Part shown: in pieces, positions 33,494 to 41,900 of the stretch | Position numbering within the stretch: the stretch's first letter is position 1 | Layout of the letters: each line of letters begins with the position of its first letter | Assembly (NCBI RefSeq): GCF_001428805.1 | Contig: NZ_LMIS01000001.1 | Location: forward strand, 1,910,976-1,974,975 | DNA: 64,000 nt | Direction: 5' to 3' | Source of the DNA: Aeromicrobium sp. Root236 | GTDB taxonomy: Bacteria; Actinomycetota; Actinomycetes; Propionibacteriales; Nocardioidaceae | Translations under genes and position numbers: made by a program | The notes under the pieces: model-generated | Seen by the model: only the letters and a program-made list of their open reading frames with translations | Databases searched by the model: none | Told to the model about the DNA's origin: nothing

Positions 33494-34713
33494 GCGTCGG
33501 CCTTCGTGATGGCCAGCTGGGTGATGGCGCGGGCCGGGGTCCAGCCGGTGAACGTACCGATGGGAGCGGCGTGCTCCACATGGAGGCGGGTCAGCTCGCC
33601 GCCGAGCTGCGCGTAGCGGACCGCGAGCACGGCCTCGGTCTCGAGCGTCACGCCGTGCACCACGAGTCGGCCGCCGGGTCGGAGTGCCGACCAGCAGGCG
33701 TCGAGCACCCCCTCCTCGGTCGCGCCGCCGCCGATGAAGATCGCGTGAGGCGCCTCGAGGTCGGCCAGGGCCTCGGGGGCGTGGCCGGTCAGCACCTGCA
33801 GGGCCGGCACGCCCAGGGCATCGGCGTTGCGGGAGATGCGTGCCGAACGGTCCTCGCGGGCCTCGATCGCGATCGCCCGGCACGTGGGGTGCGCCCGCAT
33901 CCACTCGATCGCGACGGATCCCGCGCCGGCGCCGACGTCCCAGAGCAGCTGGCCCGGCAGCGGTGCGAGTCGCGCAAGGGCTGACGCGCGTACGTCCCGC
34001 TTGGTGATCTGGCCGTCGTGGTCGAAGGCACCCTCGGGCAGGCCGGCCGTGAAGCCCAGCACCGTCGCGCCGGAGCTCACCAGCTCGACCGCCACGACGT
34101 TGAGGTCCGGCGCTGCCTGGTCGCCCCATGACGCGGCGACGCCGTCCGTACGCGACTCGGTCTCCGACCCGAGGTCCGCCAGCACGGTCATCGGGCTCGC
34201 CCCGTATCCCGCGGTCGTCAGCAGCCCGGCCACCTCGGCGGGGGTCGAGCCGTCGGAGGAGAGCACGATCAGCCGGAGACCCGGCGCGAGCGAGCGGGCC
34301 ACGAGGTGCGGATCGCGGCCGACGAGCGTCACGACCTCGGTCGACTCGGCTGACCAGCGCATCCGGGCACGGGCCAGGGCGACGGAGGACAGCGCGGGCA
34401 CGACCTCGACGGAGTCCTTGCCGAGCAGGTCGACGAGTGTCGTCGCGATGCCGGAGACGAGGGGGTCCCCGGACGCCAGCGCCACGACGTTCTTGCCGTC
34501 GTGCTGCTCCAGCAGCGCGGGCAGGCCCTCCCGCAACGGCGACGGCCACGACTGTCTGGTCTGCTCGGCCCCGTCGCTCTTCGAAGGGAGCATCGCGAGG
34601 TGACGATCGCCGCCGAGCACGACGTCTGCGGCCTCGACCAGCTCGCGCGCTCGCGCGGTCAGACCGGTCCAGCCGTCCGCGCCGATCCCGACGACCGTGA
34701 CCTGTGTGCTCAT
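33490..34713 (-). CDS. cobL: Precorrin-6Y C5,15-methyltransferase (decarboxylating) CobL
   Basis: A 407-residue fusion of CbiE- and CbiT-type domains. The N-terminal half (VTVVGIGADGWTGLTARARELVEAADVVLGGDRHL, VALASGDPLVSGIA) is a tetrapyrrole methylase. The C-terminal half (DGQITKRDVRASALARLAPLPGQLLWDVGAGAGSVAIEWMRA) is a Rossmann SAM methyltransferase. Together they methylate C5 and C15 and decarboxylate the C12 acetate to give precorrin-8X. First gene of the cobL-cobM operon. The ATG at 34713 keeps the family N-terminus. Confidence 0.95.
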   Translation of the reverse strand: MSTQVTVVGIGADGWTGLTARARELVEAADVVLGGDRHLAMLPSKSDGAEQTRQSWPSPLREGLPALLEQHDGKNVVALASGDPLVSGIATTLVDLLGKDSVEVVPALSSVALARARMRWSAESTEVVTLVGRDPHLVARSLAPGLRLIVLSSDGSTPAEVAGLLTTAGYGASPMTVLADLGSETESRTDGVAASWGDQAAPDLNVVAVELVSSGATVLGFTAGLPEGAFDHDGQITKRDVRASALARLAPLPGQLLWDVGAGAGSVAIEWMRAHPTCRAIAIEAREDRSARISRNADALGVPALQVLTGHAPEALADLEAPHAIFIGGGATEEGVLDACWSALRPGGRLVVHGVTLETEAVLAVRYAQLGGELTRLHVEHAAPIGTFTGWTPARAITQLAITKADA

Positions 34714-34761
34714 GCCCGAGACGATATCTGCCGAACGCGTGACACGAGTCGGCCGATGGGC

Positions 34762-34794
34762 TTATCGTTTGTCGTTAATAACGACTATCGATAA
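34762..34794. promoter_or_regulatory. Nested 33-bp dyad before the DUF2975/XRE operon
   Basis: Outer arms TTATCG and CGATAA enclose inner arms GTCGTTA and TAACGAC, all centred on the A at 34778. The dyad ends nine bases before the GTG at 34804. It is well placed for autorepression by the small XRE protein of the operon. Confidence 0.72.
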
Positions 34795-34803
34795 GGAATA
34801 CCC

Positions 34804-35451
34804 GTGACGAAGCCCAAGACGCGCGACCCACTGGGTCCGCTGGACACGATCACCGGCATGATCTCCGGCCTCCTGCTCACCTTGCTGGCCTTCACGGTTG
34901 TCTTCTCCGTCCTCAGCGACGACGTCAGCTTCATGGGAGTCGGTGACGACGAGGTCTGTGTCTCGACGCATCTCATCTCGACCATCGAGTCGAGAGAGCT
35001 CGACGGGGCGGACCGTCAGGACTACGGAATCGCCAAGCACGTCGACGTCGAGTCCGCCAAGACCTCTGTGTGTGACGAGAAGGCGGACGTCGAGGCGCAC
35101 ACCTGGGGAGTCCTGACGGAGCTGCCGAGCTTCGTCGTCTTCCTCGGGTTCATCCTGCTCACCCGCCGCACGATCCGATACGCCCAGAAGCACGGCCTCT
35201 TCTCTGCTTCGCTCGCCGACCGGATCGAACGGCTCGGCTGGTTGCTCTTGTTCGGGCTTCTCGGTGCGGCGCTGGTCGAGTGGCTTGCCGAGGGACAGCT
35301 CCTGTCGGACATGCTGCGCGACGCGGATTGGGCAAGCGGCTCGTTCGGCATCTCGGTGCCCGGCATCATCGGGGCGTACGGGCTGGTCAGCATCGGCCGC
35401 GTCATGAACCGTGCGGCTGCGCTGCAGGCGGACGCCGACGCGACGATATGA
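34804..35451 (+). CDS. DUF2975 membrane protein
   Basis: A 215-residue protein with four predicted membrane helices (about 17-38, 106-123, 143-160 and 182-200) and the C-terminal NxxxLQADADxTI-type end of DUF2975 proteins. The region between helices 1 and 2 is soluble and has two cysteines (VCVST and SVCDE). DUF2975 genes are typically paired with a small Cro/CI-type regulator, as here. GTG 34804 is the start. The stop overlaps the regulator start in ATGA. Function unknown. Confidence 0.85.
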   Translation: MTKPKTRDPLGPLDTITGMISGLLLTLLAFTVVFSVLSDDVSFMGVGDDEVCVSTHLISTIESRELDGADRQDYGIAKHVDVESAKTSVCDEKADVEAHTWGVLTELPSFVVFLGFILLTRRTIRYAQKHGLFSASLADRIERLGWLLLFGLLGAALVEWLAEGQLLSDMLRDADWASGSFGISVPGIIGAYGLVSIGRVMNRAAALQADADATI

Positions 35452-35666
35452 GCGACCACCACATCCGCATCACGCTCGACGACATGCTCGAGCGCCGCGG
35501 GATGACCCTCACCGAGCTGTCCGCCGCGGTCGACATCTCGCTGGTCAACCTGTCGATCCTCAAGACCGGCAAGGCCAAGGCCATCCGCTTCAGCACCCTG
35601 ACCCGCATCTGCGAGGTGCTCGACTGCCAACCCGGCGACCTACTGGCATACGACGACAACCGTTAG
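35448..35666 (+). CDS. Small XRE/YozG-like regulator
   Basis: A 72-residue one-domain Cro/CI-type protein: ITLDDMLERRGMTLTELSAAVDISLVNLSILKTGKAKAIRFSTLTRICEVLDCQPGDLLAY. This wording is typical of YozG-like regulators partnered with DUF2975 membrane proteins. It is translationally coupled to that gene, and the nested dyad at 34762-34794 is its probable operator. It has no clear role in the flanking cobalamin genes. Confidence 0.92.
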   Translation: MSDHHIRITLDDMLERRGMTLTELSAAVDISLVNLSILKTGKAKAIRFSTLTRICEVLDCQPGDLLAYDDNR

Positions 35667-35679
35667 TCTTGCGATCACA

Positions 35680-35800
35680 GTCTCGAGGTGCCCCTCACGG
35701 GGAGAATCGGGAAGCCGGTGAAAATCCGGCACAGGGCCCGCTGCGGTGACCCAGGCTCGACCTGGGAAGTCCGAAGACCGGCCTCGAGGCTGACTGGCGG
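35680..35800 (+). ncRNA. Cobalamin riboswitch upstream of the chelatase ID operon
   Basis: The core reads GGGAAGCCGGTGAAAATCCGGC, ACAGGGCCCGCTGCGGTGAC, then GGGAAGTCCGAAGACCGGCC. TCTCGAGG at 35681 pairs with CCTCGAGG near 35782 to close P1. It precedes the chelatase start by about 50 bases. Confidence 0.95.
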
Positions 35801-35846
35801 ACGCAACCGTGCCCGTCATCGATGGCAGATCGAGCGGGAGCCCCAT

Positions 35847-37883
35847 ATGCCACAGCACTATCCGTTCAGCGCCGTCGTCGGATCCGACGACATGGCGCTC
35901 GCCCTCACCCTCTCGACGATCTCGCCTGCGATCGGCGGCGTACTCGTGCGGGGCGAGAAGGGCACCGCCAAGTCGACGATGGTCCGCGCCCTGGCTTCGG
36001 TCCTGCCGCCGATCGACGTCGTCGCCGGCGACCGGTTCTCGACCGACCCGCGCGAGTCCAACCCGTTGTCGCCCGACGGCCCGTTCGCCGCGGACGCCGA
36101 CGTCGAGACCCGCCCCGTACGCCTCGTGGAGCTGCCGGTCGGCGCCACGGAGGACCGGGTGCTGGGCTCCCTGCACCTCGAGAAGGCGCTGTCCGACGGC
36201 GTCACCGAGTACGAGCCCGGCCTGCTGGCCCGCGCGCACCGCGGCATCCTCTACGTCGACGAGGTCAACCTGCTGCACGACCACCTCGTCGACCTGCTGC
36301 TCGATGCCGCCGCGATGGGCCGCTCGACGGTCGAGCGCGACGGCGTCTCGGTCGAGCACGCCGCGCGCTTCGTGCTCGTCGGCACCATGAACCCCGAGGA
36401 GGGCGAGCTCCGGCCCCAGCTGCTCGACCGGTTCGGCCTGACGGTCGAGGTCGCGGCACCGCGTGACCCGGCGACCCGCGTCGAGGTCGTACGCCGCCGA
36501 CTGGCGTACGAGGCGGATCCCGACGCGTTCGCCGCGGCGTACGCGGAGGACGAGGCGGCGCTGACCGACCGCATCCAGGCGGCGCAGAAGCTCGTCGACC
36601 AGGTCGACCTCAGCGACTGGGCGCTGCTCAAGATCGCCGAGGTGTGCGCCGCGTTCGAGGTCGACGGCATGCGTGCCGACATCGTCACGGCTCGCGCTGC
36701 CGCTGCGCATGCCGCGTGGAACGGGCGCACGAGCGTGCTGCGCGAGGACATCCGGGCCGCCGCCCGGCTCGCCCTGCCGCACCGTCGCCGGCGCAACCCG
36801 TTCGACGCGCCCGGCATCGACGAGGACCTGCTCGACCAGATCCTCGGCGACGACGAGCCGCCGCCGGAGCCCGAGGGCGACGGCACCGACGACGCCGAAA
36901 CCCAGGAGTCCCCGGCTTCCGAGACCGACTCCCCCCCTGATGCTGGTTCCGAACCCGCTGAGACTGACGTTTCTGCGCCGGATCACGGCGAGTCGCAGCA
37001 GGAACGTCAGGCTCAGCGGGAAGGCGACCAACAGCCTGGCGGTACGTCCGAGGTCACGGTTGCTGCGCCGCAGCAGCCTTACCGGCCCAAGCTGTTCACC
37101 GTCGGCGGCACGGGTGCCGGCGAGTCCGGCAAGCGGTCCAGGGCGATCACCGAGACCGGCCGGCGCATCGGTGCCCAACGGCGTACGGGCCAGGGCGGCT
37201 CGATCCACCTCATGGAGACGATCCGTGCCGCCGCGCCGCACCAGCACGCCCGCGGCCGTACGAGCAGCATCGAGTTCCGCGCCGACGACCTGCGCCTGGC
37301 GGTCAAGGAGGGGCACGAGTCCAACCTGATCCTGTTCTGCGTCGACGCGTCCGGGTCGATGGCGGCCCGCAAGCGCATGGAGCAGGTCAAGACCGCGATC
37401 CTGTCGCTGCTGATGGACGCCTACCAGCGCCGCGACAAGGTCGGCCTCATCACGTTCCGCGCCGACGGCGCCGAGCTCGCGCTGCCGCCGACCGGCTCGA
37501 TCGACATCGCTGCGACCCGCCTCGCCGAGCTGCCCGCCGGTGGGCGTACGCCGCTGGCCGAGGCGCTGCTCAAGACCGCCGACGTGCTGCGCCTGGAGCG
37601 CGTACGCGACCCGCGTCGCCGCCCCCTGCTCGTCGTGATCACCGACGGTCGCGCGACGTACGGCGACAACGCCCTCGCGCGGGCGCACCAGGTCGCCAGG
37701 CACCTCGGCGCGACGGGTCTCGCGAGTCTCGTGATCGACTGCGAGACCGGGAAGTTCCGCATGGGCCTCGCCTCACAGCTCGCCGATCACCTGCTGGCCG
37801 AGTACGTCCCGCTCGGCGAGGTCAACGCCTCGGCGCTCACCGAGGTCGTACGGTCCGGACTCCACGAGACGGGAGCCGCCTGA
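35847..37883 (+). CDS. Fused ChlI/ChlD-type cobaltochelatase subunit (AAA+ plus VWA)
   Basis: A 678-residue protein. The AAA+ half has Walker A RGEKGTAKST (about 31-40), Walker B GILYVDEVNLL, and sensor MNPEEGELRPQLLDRF. An acidic, proline-rich linker (about 345-440) follows, then the VWA domain with MIDAS DASGS (about 500) and the late T/D in VITDGRATYGDN. It is the ATP-using partner of CobN in aerobic cobalt insertion. The linker contains a 67-bp palindromic repeat translated as PAETDVS...QERQAQR. ATG 35847 is used. A riboswitch lies upstream; the stop overlaps cobO (TGATG). Confidence 0.93.
   Translation: MPQHYPFSAVVGSDDMALALTLSTISPAIGGVLVRGEKGTAKSTMVRALASVLPPIDVVAGDRFSTDPRESNPLSPDGPFAADADVETRPVRLVELPVGATEDRVLGSLHLEKALSDGVTEYEPGLLARAHRGILYVDEVNLLHDHLVDLLLDAAAMGRSTVERDGVSVEHAARFVLVGTMNPEEGELRPQLLDRFGLTVEVAAPRDPATRVEVVRRRLAYEADPDAFAAAYAEDEAALTDRIQAAQKLVDQVDLSDWALLKIAEVCAAFEVDGMRADIVTARAAAAHAAWNGRTSVLREDIRAAARLALPHRRRRNPFDAPGIDEDLLDQILGDDEPPPEPEGDGTDDAETQESPASETDSPPDAGSEPAETDVSAPDHGESQQERQAQREGDQQPGGTSEVTVAAPQQPYRPKLFTVGGTGAGESGKRSRAITETGRRIGAQRRTGQGGSIHLMETIRAAAPHQHARGRTSSIEFRADDLRLAVKEGHESNLILFCVDASGSMAARKRMEQVKTAILSLLMDAYQRRDKVGLITFRADGAELALPPTGSIDIAATRLAELPAGGRTPLAEALLKTADVLRLERVRDPRRRPLLVVITDGRATYGDNALARAHQVARHLGATGLASLVIDCETGKFRMGLASQLADHLLAEYVPLGEVNASALTEVVRSGLHETGAA
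36954..37020. repeat. 67-bp palindromic element in frame, copy 1 (chelatase linker)
   Basis: Two 22-nt arms (36954-36975 and 36999-37020) pair at 20 of 22 positions around a 23-nt spacer. Left arm begins CCCGCTGAGACTGACGTTTC; right arm ends AACGTCAGGCTCAGCGGG. Codon phase 1 starts on the first C, giving PAETDVS and QERQAQR. Confidence 0.85.
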
Positions 37884-38497
37884 TGCCCAAGGGTCAGCCG
37901 GTCGCCGTCCCCGATGACGGTCTCACCACGAGGCAGCGCCGCAACCGCCCGCTGCTGATGGTCCACACGGGCGACGGCAAGGGCAAGTCCACCGCCGCGT
38001 TCGGCCTCGCGATCCGCTCGTGGAACCAGGGCTGGAACATCGGCGTCTTCCAGTTCGTGAAGTCCGCGAAATGGCGCATCGGCGAGCAGACCGTGCTCGA
38101 GCGGCTCGGCGAGCTGCACGCCGAGACCGGCGAGGGCGGGCCCGTCGAGTGGCACAAGATGGGCTCCGGCTGGTCGTGGTCGCGCAAGGAGGGCTCCGAC
38201 GAGGACCACGCCGCTGACGCCGCCGAGGGCTGGGCCGAGGTCAAGCGCCGCATCGCCGACGAGACGCACGACCTCTACGTGCTCGACGAGTTCACCTATC
38301 CCATGAAGTGGGGCTGGGTCGACGTCGACGACGTCGTCGAGACCCTCGCCAACCGGCCGGGCCGGCAGTACGTCGTCATCACCGGGCGCGGCGCCGATCC
38401 CAAGCTCGTCGAGATCGCCGACCTCGTCACCGAGATGAAGCACGTCAAGCACCCGTTCGACAACGGCCAGAAGGGCCAGCGGGGCATCGAATGGTGA
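37883..38497 (+). CDS. cobO: Cob(I)yrinic acid a,c-diamide adenosyltransferase CobO
   Basis: A 204-residue CobA/CobO/BtuR-type ATP:corrinoid adenosyltransferase. The P-loop HTGDGKGKSTAAFGLA (about 33-48) has the family's inverted Walker A, followed by VGVFQFVKS-like IGVFQFVKSAKWRIGEQ and YVLDEFTYPMKWGWVD. It transfers the 5'-deoxyadenosyl group to the Co(I) corrinoid. Start and stop overlap the chelatase and cobB genes, so all are one coupled operon under the riboswitch at 35680. Confidence 0.96.
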   Translation: MPKGQPVAVPDDGLTTRQRRNRPLLMVHTGDGKGKSTAAFGLAIRSWNQGWNIGVFQFVKSAKWRIGEQTVLERLGELHAETGEGGPVEWHKMGSGWSWSRKEGSDEDHAADAAEGWAEVKRRIADETHDLYVLDEFTYPMKWGWVDVDDVVETLANRPGRQYVVITGRGADPKLVEIADLVTEMKHVKHPFDNGQKGQRGIEW

Positions 38498-40932
38498 GGC
38501 TTCCGCGACTCGTCATCGCCGCTCCGGCCTCGGGGCATGGCAAGACGACCGTCGCCACCGGACTGATGGCGGCGCTGTCGCGTGCGGGTCACAACGTCTC
38601 GGGCCACAAGGTCGGTCCCGACTACATCGACCCGGGCTACCACGCGCTCGCGACCGGCAAGCCCGGCCGCAACCTCGACCCTCACCTCGTCGGCGAGGAG
38701 CGCCTGGTCCCGTTGCTGCTGCACGGTGCACGCGGTGCCGACCTCGCGATCGTCGAGGGCGTCATGGGCCTCTACGACGGACAGATCGGTGGCGAAGGAT
38801 TCGCCTCGACCGCGCACGTCGCCACCGTCACACGTACGCCCGTGGTGCTCGTCGTCGACATCTCGCACGCATCACGCTCGATCGCCGCGCTGGTGCAGGG
38901 CATGGTCGCGTTCGACCCGTCCGTACGCATCGTCGGCGTGATCCTCAACAAGGCGGGGTCTCCGCGGCATGCCGGCGAGGTGGTCAGCGCGCTGGAGTCG
39001 ACCGGGCTGCCGGTGCTCGGCGTGCTGCAGCGCGACGACGGCATCGTCGCGCCGTCCCGCCACCTCGGTCTCGTACCCGCCGCAGAGCGCGACGACGCCG
39101 CGCACGCGCTCGACCGGTTGGCTGCGCAGATCGCCGAGAAGATCGACCTCGAGCATCTCCTGGCGCTCGCCCACTCCGCTCCGGACCTCGACGCCGAGCC
39201 GTGGGACGCAACCGCGGAAGTACGTCCTTTCGACGAGCTCAAGGACCCCGCTCCCGTCGTCGCCATGGCCGGGGGACGGGCGTTCACGTTCCGCTACGCC
39301 GAGACCGAGGAGCTGCTCCGAGCCGCCGGTTGCGACGTCGTGACGTTCGACCCGCTGACCGACGAGAGGCTGCCCGAGGGGACAGCCGGGCTCTACCTCG
39401 GTGGCGGCTTCCCCGAGGTGCACGCCGCCGGCCTCTCCGCCAACGAACCCCTCCGTGCGGCCCTACGAGCAGCGGTCGACTCGGGCATGCCCACGTACGC
39501 CGAGTGTGCCGGTCTGCTCTACCTCTGCCAGTCCGTCGACGGGCTGCCGATGGTCGGCGCGCTCGACGCCGAGGCGGTCATGACACCCAGGCTCACGTTG
39601 TCGTACCGGACCGCGATCGTCCCGGCCGACCAGCTGACCGGTGTCGCCGGCTCCCGGGTCACGGGCCACGAGTTCCACCGGACGACGGTCACACCGGCGT
39701 CGGCCGAGGCGGCCTGGCTCATCGAGGGCCAGCCGCACGGGTTCGGCTCGGCGACGCTGCACGCGTCGTACCTGCACACCCACTGGGCCGGCCACCCGCA
39801 GATGGCCCAACGCTTCGCCGACGCCGTCCACGCGTACGTGCCCGCTCGCCTTCCCGCTGAGACTGACGTTTCCGTTGCGACACGCCGCCAGAGCGTGCAG
39901 AAACGTCAGGCTCAGCGAGTCCCTGACCTCGGGTGGCACGGGGACCGGGAGCTGTCCGACGGACTCATCGACTTCGCGGTCAACATCCACGACGACGTAC
40001 GCCCGGAGTGGCTCGACGCAGCACTCCACGCGAGCCTCGACGACATCGGCGCCTACCCGAACGCCGCCGCGGCGCAGCACGCCATCGCCCAACGTCACGG
40101 CCGGCGCACCGACGAGGTGCTGCCGACCGCCGGCGCCGCCGAGGCGTTCGGGCTCATCGCGCGGGCCCGTCCCTGGCGCCGTCCGGTCGTCGTGCACCCG
40201 CAGTTCACCGAGCCCGACGTCGCCCTCGCCGCCGCCGGCCACCAGCCCGAGCACGTCCTCACGGATCCCGCGAACGGGTTCGTGCTCGACCCGGCGCAGA
40301 TCCCCGACGACGCCGACCTGGTCATGATCGGCAACCCGACCAACCCCACGAGCGTCCTGCATCCCGAGCAGTCGTTGCGCCGCATCGTGCGCCCCGGCCG
40401 GGTCGTGGTGGTCGACGAGGCGTTCATGGACTCCGTGCCCGACGAGCGCCACTCGCTCGCCGCGATCACCGATCCCGGCCTCGTCGTCGTCCGCAGCCTC
40501 ACCAAGCTGTGGTCGATCCCGGGCATCCGCGCCGGGTACGTCCTGGGGTCCCCGCAGCTGCTCACCGAGCTGAAGGCCCACCAGGCTCCGTGGTCGGTGT
40601 CGACCGCCGCGATCGCCGCGATGATCGCGACGGCGTCGCCCGAGGCTGTTGCCGAGGCCGCGAAGCGTACGACGAGGATCGCCCAGCACCGCCGTGTCCT
40701 CACCGACGGGCTGACGGAGCTCGGCATCCACCACGTGCCCGCCGCCGCACCGTACGTCCTCGCCAAGGCCGGCGCGGGCGCCCATGACCGGCTCCGGGCT
40801 GCGGGCTACGCCGTACGCCGCGCCGACACGTTCCCGGGCCTCGACGACACGTGGGTACGCATCGCCGTGCGCAAGCCGGACACGACCCGCAAGCTCCTCG
40901 CCACGTTGCAGATCGAGGGGCCATGGACCTGA
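38491..40932 (+). CDS. cobBC: CobB-CobC fusion: cobyrinate a,c-diamide synthase plus PLP-dependent aminotransferase/decarboxylase
   Basis: An 813-residue fusion. CobB (about 1-450) has P-loop APASGHGKTTVATGL, HKVGPDYIDPGYH, GVMGLYDG, and a GATase domain with nucleophile Cys in YAECAGLLYLC and late His in GHEFHRT. CobC (about 480-813) is a fold-type I PLP protein with the Lys in SLTKLWSIPGIRAGY. CobB amidates the a and c carboxylates using glutamine and ATP. CobC-type proteins make the aminopropanol arm by decarboxylating threonine phosphate. The linker at residues 455-476 is encoded by the 67-bp repeat. ATG 38491 chosen; GTG 38494 is possible. Confidence 0.93.
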   Translation: MVRLPRLVIAAPASGHGKTTVATGLMAALSRAGHNVSGHKVGPDYIDPGYHALATGKPGRNLDPHLVGEERLVPLLLHGARGADLAIVEGVMGLYDGQIGGEGFASTAHVATVTRTPVVLVVDISHASRSIAALVQGMVAFDPSVRIVGVILNKAGSPRHAGEVVSALESTGLPVLGVLQRDDGIVAPSRHLGLVPAAERDDAAHALDRLAAQIAEKIDLEHLLALAHSAPDLDAEPWDATAEVRPFDELKDPAPVVAMAGGRAFTFRYAETEELLRAAGCDVVTFDPLTDERLPEGTAGLYLGGGFPEVHAAGLSANEPLRAALRAAVDSGMPTYAECAGLLYLCQSVDGLPMVGALDAEAVMTPRLTLSYRTAIVPADQLTGVAGSRVTGHEFHRTTVTPASAEAAWLIEGQPHGFGSATLHASYLHTHWAGHPQMAQRFADAVHAYVPARLPAETDVSVATRRQSVQKRQAQRVPDLGWHGDRELSDGLIDFAVNIHDDVRPEWLDAALHASLDDIGAYPNAAAAQHAIAQRHGRRTDEVLPTAGAAEAFGLIARARPWRRPVVVHPQFTEPDVALAAAGHQPEHVLTDPANGFVLDPAQIPDDADLVMIGNPTNPTSVLHPEQSLRRIVRPGRVVVVDEAFMDSVPDERHSLAAITDPGLVVVRSLTKLWSIPGIRAGYVLGSPQLLTELKAHQAPWSVSTAAIAAMIATASPEAVAEAAKRTTRIAQHRRVLTDGLTELGIHHVPAAAPYVLAKAGAGAHDRLRAAGYAVRRADTFPGLDDTWVRIAVRKPDTTRKLLATLQIEGPWT
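39225..39247. repeat. In-frame repeat half-element (GAGCCTGTCGA family) in CobB
   Basis: The reverse complement of this stretch starts GGTCCTTGAGC and ends GTCGAAAGGA, matching the CobI-CobJ element at about 20 of 23 positions. It encodes RPFDELKD between the N-terminal and amidotransferase domains of CobB. Confidence 0.55.
39853..39919. repeat. 67-bp palindromic element in frame, copy 2 (CobB-CobC linker)
   Basis: Two 22-nt arms (39853-39874 and 39898-39919) flank a 23-nt spacer, the same geometry as copy 1. Left arms of the two copies differ at one base; right arms at two. Codon phase is identical, giving PAETDVS and QKRQAQR; only the spacer-encoded residues differ. Confidence 0.85.
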
Positions 40933-41900
40933 CACCCGGCACCGTCGCCCTCGTCATCGGCGGCGACGCCCGCGCCGCCGCCCAGGTCGCTGCCCTGCTC
41001 GAGGCCGGCGCCGTCGTCACGGTCATCGCCCCCACCGCAACCGCGTCGATCGAGGACCTCGCCGACCGCGGGCTCATCACCTGGCACGCCCGCGAGGCCG
41101 ACATGGCCGACGTGCAGGGCGCGGGCGTCGTCCTCACCGGCCACGCCGACCGCACGCCGCGCGACCAGATCCTCGACACCGGCATCGTCACGCTCGTGGG
41201 TGGCGGGCCCGGTGATCCCGGCCTCCTCACCGTCGCCGGCCGCGAGGCGATCGAGCGCGCCGACGTGATCGTCACCGACCGGCTCGCCCCGCTGGCGGCG
41301 TTGGCCTGGGCGCGCCCCGACGCCGAGGTCATCGACGTGGCCAAGATCCCCGGCGGCCGGTCGACGAGCCAGGAGGACATCGACCAGCTCCTCGTCGAGC
41401 ACGCCAAGTCCGGCAAGAACGTGGTCCGGTTCAAGGGCGGCGACAACTTCGTGTTCGGCCGTGGCAGCGAGGAGCTCCTCGCCTGCCTGCACGCCGGCAT
41501 CGAGACCCGCGTCGTCCCCGGGGTCAGCTCCGCGATCGCCGCCCCGGCACTCGCAGGCATCCCGGTCACGCATCGCGGCCTGACCCAGGGCTTCACCGTG
41601 ATCTCCGGCCACGTGCCCCCGGGACACCCCGAGTCGACGCTCGACTACGCCGCCCTCGCCACCTCCGGCACGACGATCGTCGTGCTGATGGGCGTACGCA
41701 CCCTCAGTGCGATCTGCGCCGCCCTCGTCGACGGCGGCCTCGACCCGGAGACCCCCGCCGCGGTGATCGCCGACGGCACGATGCCGAGCCAGCGGGTCGT
41801 ACGCGCGACGCTCGCGACGATCGACGAGGCCGCCGCCGACCTCGGCGCCCCGGCTGTCGCGGTCATCGGCGACGTCGCGGACATCGAGGGCCTGGCGTGA
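40923..41900 (+). CDS. cobA: Uroporphyrinogen-III C-methyltransferase CobA with degenerate CysG-type N-domain
   Basis: A 325-residue protein. The C-terminal 240 residues are a complete SUMT: VTLVGGGPGDPGLLTVAGREAIERADVIVTDRL, FKGGDNFVFGRGSEELLAC, RVVPGVSSAIAAPALAGIPVTHRGL. The N-terminal 80 residues look like a shortened precorrin-2 dehydrogenase Rossmann fold (VIGGDARAAAQVAALLEAGAVVTVIAP) too short to be active. It makes precorrin-2 by methylating C2 and C7 of uroporphyrinogen III. The start overlaps the cobB-cobC gene by 10 bases; the stop overlaps the phosphatase gene (GTGA). Confidence 0.95.
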   Translation: MDLTPGTVALVIGGDARAAAQVAALLEAGAVVTVIAPTATASIEDLADRGLITWHAREADMADVQGAGVVLTGHADRTPRDQILDTGIVTLVGGGPGDPGLLTVAGREAIERADVIVTDRLAPLAALAWARPDAEVIDVAKIPGGRSTSQEDIDQLLVEHAKSGKNVVRFKGGDNFVFGRGSEELLACLHAGIETRVVPGVSSAIAAPALAGIPVTHRGLTQGFTVISGHVPPGHPESTLDYAALATSGTTIVVLMGVRTLSAICAALVDGGLDPETPAAVIADGTMPSQRVVRATLATIDEAAADLGAPAVAVIGDVADIEGLA

